Shown here one piece after another: positions 63,463 to 64,000 of a DNA stretch of 64,000 bases; the first letter of the stretch is position 1; every line of letters starts with the position of its first letter. The stretch comes from Fredericiella sp963839515. GTDB lineage: Bacteria; Chloroflexota; Anaerolineae; Caldilineales; Caldilineaceae. Under the pieces are notes generated by a model. The model searched no databases. It saw only the letters and a list, made by a program, of their open reading frames with translations, and was not told the origin of the DNA. Both the position numbers and the translations under genes were made by a program. Location of the stretch: the NCBI GenBank assembly GCA_963839515.1, contig CAWIVN010000006.1, forward strand, positions 1-64,000. The letters are read 5' to 3'.

Positions 63463-64000
63463 CCCCCAAATTTGTTAAGAAATCCCTCCCAATTCCCGTG
63501 CGCACGCACCACGGTCACGTTCTGCAACAGCAACTCCTGCTCAACGCTGCTCGGCGCCTGCTCATCTTCCACCAGGAGCACAACGGCGGCCTGCGCCGCC
63601 TCGGCCAGGTCGTTCCCGACCTGCGGTTGGTAGGCTGCCACATACCGCAGCAGCGCCAACTGCTGCTCCAGTTGCTGCGCTGGTGCAGCCACAAATACGT
63701 AAACCCCCCGCTGGCCCTCAGCTTCTTGCAACGCCTGCGCCACTCGGGTGTGCATGCCAGGCGGCCGCACCGGCGTGCGGCGTATGTCGTTCAATCCGAC
63801 TGGCTCAGTCTTGCGCTGGAAACTCACCCACAACGCCTCCAACCCCGTAATCTCCAACTCGGCCCAGATACCAAGCCCCTCCGGCTCGACCAGGTAGCGG
63901 CCTGGCGCCAGGCCTCGAAATTCGACGAGGTTGGCTCCCCTCTGGCTGCCCAGCTGTGCTCCACTGCCCGTATGGGGCTCACTGCCCGTATGGGCCACAA
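63459..64000 (-). CDS. Partial gene at right edge, unknown function
   Basis: The frame runs from the window edge to a stop at 63459 and covers the last 180 residues. The visible part has two 18-nt tandem repeats at 63962-63997 (HTGSEP/HTGSGA). A short beta-rich segment follows (ANLVEFRGLAPGRYLVEPEGLGIWAELEI, as in Ig-like or carboxypeptidase-regulatory domains), then an alpha/beta stretch (VRPPGMHTRVAQALQEAEGQRGVYVFVAAP...). The start is beyond the window; the GTG at 63998 is not evidence of a start. No function can be given. Confidence 0.6.
   Translation of the reverse strand, partial: VAHTGSEPHTGSGAQLGSQRGANLVEFRGLAPGRYLVEPEGLGIWAELEITGLEALWVSFQRKTEPVGLNDIRRTPVRPPGMHTRVAQALQEAEGQRGVYVFVAAPAQQLEQQLALLRYVAAYQPQVGNDLAEAAQAAVVLLVEDEQAPSSVEQELLLQNVTVVRAHGNWEGFLNKFGG

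Overview
The window is a GC-rich bacterial chromosome segment of 64 kb, densely coded on both strands, with about 60 protein genes. I recognise no rRNA, tRNA, CRISPR array, transposase or phage structural gene. The gene set points to Chloroflexota, perhaps an Anaerolineae- or Caldilineae-like lineage. Supporting signs are secreted proteins ending in a YLP[FI]V tail, lipoproteins with long Thr/Ala/Pro/Glu linkers, RNase J, Gram-positive-type LexA boxes, and several promoters whose -10 box lies exactly 6 nt before the ATG (probable leaderless mRNAs). The phylum assignment is inference.

Layout. 1-2.8 kb: acyl-CoA-binding protein (cut by the window edge), a small conserved protein, a methyltransferase and a fused receiver-histidine kinase. 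2.9-7.1 kb: a giant secreted protein with about ten YxWRV repeats, split by a one-base frameshift. 7.2-9.5 kb: an acyl-CoA dehydrogenase plus APH-type kinase pair. 9.6-13.7 kb: DUF2721, methyltransferase, GNAT, toroid-like protein and membrane glycosyltransferase. 13.6-17.9 kb: a thiamine ABC transporter under a TPP riboswitch. 17.9-26.9 kb: patatin, small Cys protein, HTH-like acidic protein, threonine synthase, deoxynucleoside kinase, a PLP enzyme, an SH3 lipoprotein and xseA. 27-32.5 kb: a MocR regulator, branched-chain aminotransferase, methyltransferase, AzlC and AzlD run, then an epoxide-hydrolase-like enzyme and a YkgJ-type Cys-cluster protein.

32.5-40.6 kb: a membrane-anchored XRE-TPR regulator, a candidate small RNA or attenuated leader, RNase J, an FtsK-like motor plus small membrane protein under a promoter bracketed by two LexA boxes, a frameshifted cyanophycinase-like gene, endonuclease III and a phosphoribosyltransferase. 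40.8-49 kb: subtilisin-like exoprotease, zinc-ribbon coiled-coil protein, an orphan Flp-type pilin, a frameshifted comF, nrnA, truB and ribF. 49-53 kb: a cytochrome c/beta-propeller oxidoreductase, a GT1 glycosyltransferase and xanthine phosphoribosyltransferase. 53-64 kb: nitrilase-family hydrolase, an envelope-protein operon with SH3b repeats, GT4 and WecG-type glycosyltransferases, a LacI-controlled sugar ABC transporter, and a partial gene at the edge.

The picture is of a heterotroph that imports sugars and thiamine, secretes proteases and large adhesin-like proteins, and has an SOS response. Three coding regions (near 4382, 38940 and 45321) each carry what looks like one extra base, so sequence error must be considered before calling them pseudogenes. 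The most interesting candidates are the LexA-flanked FtsK/membrane-protein operon, the putative 135-nt RNA upstream of RNase J, the leaderless promoter pattern, and the shared YLPxV tail of the secreted proteins.
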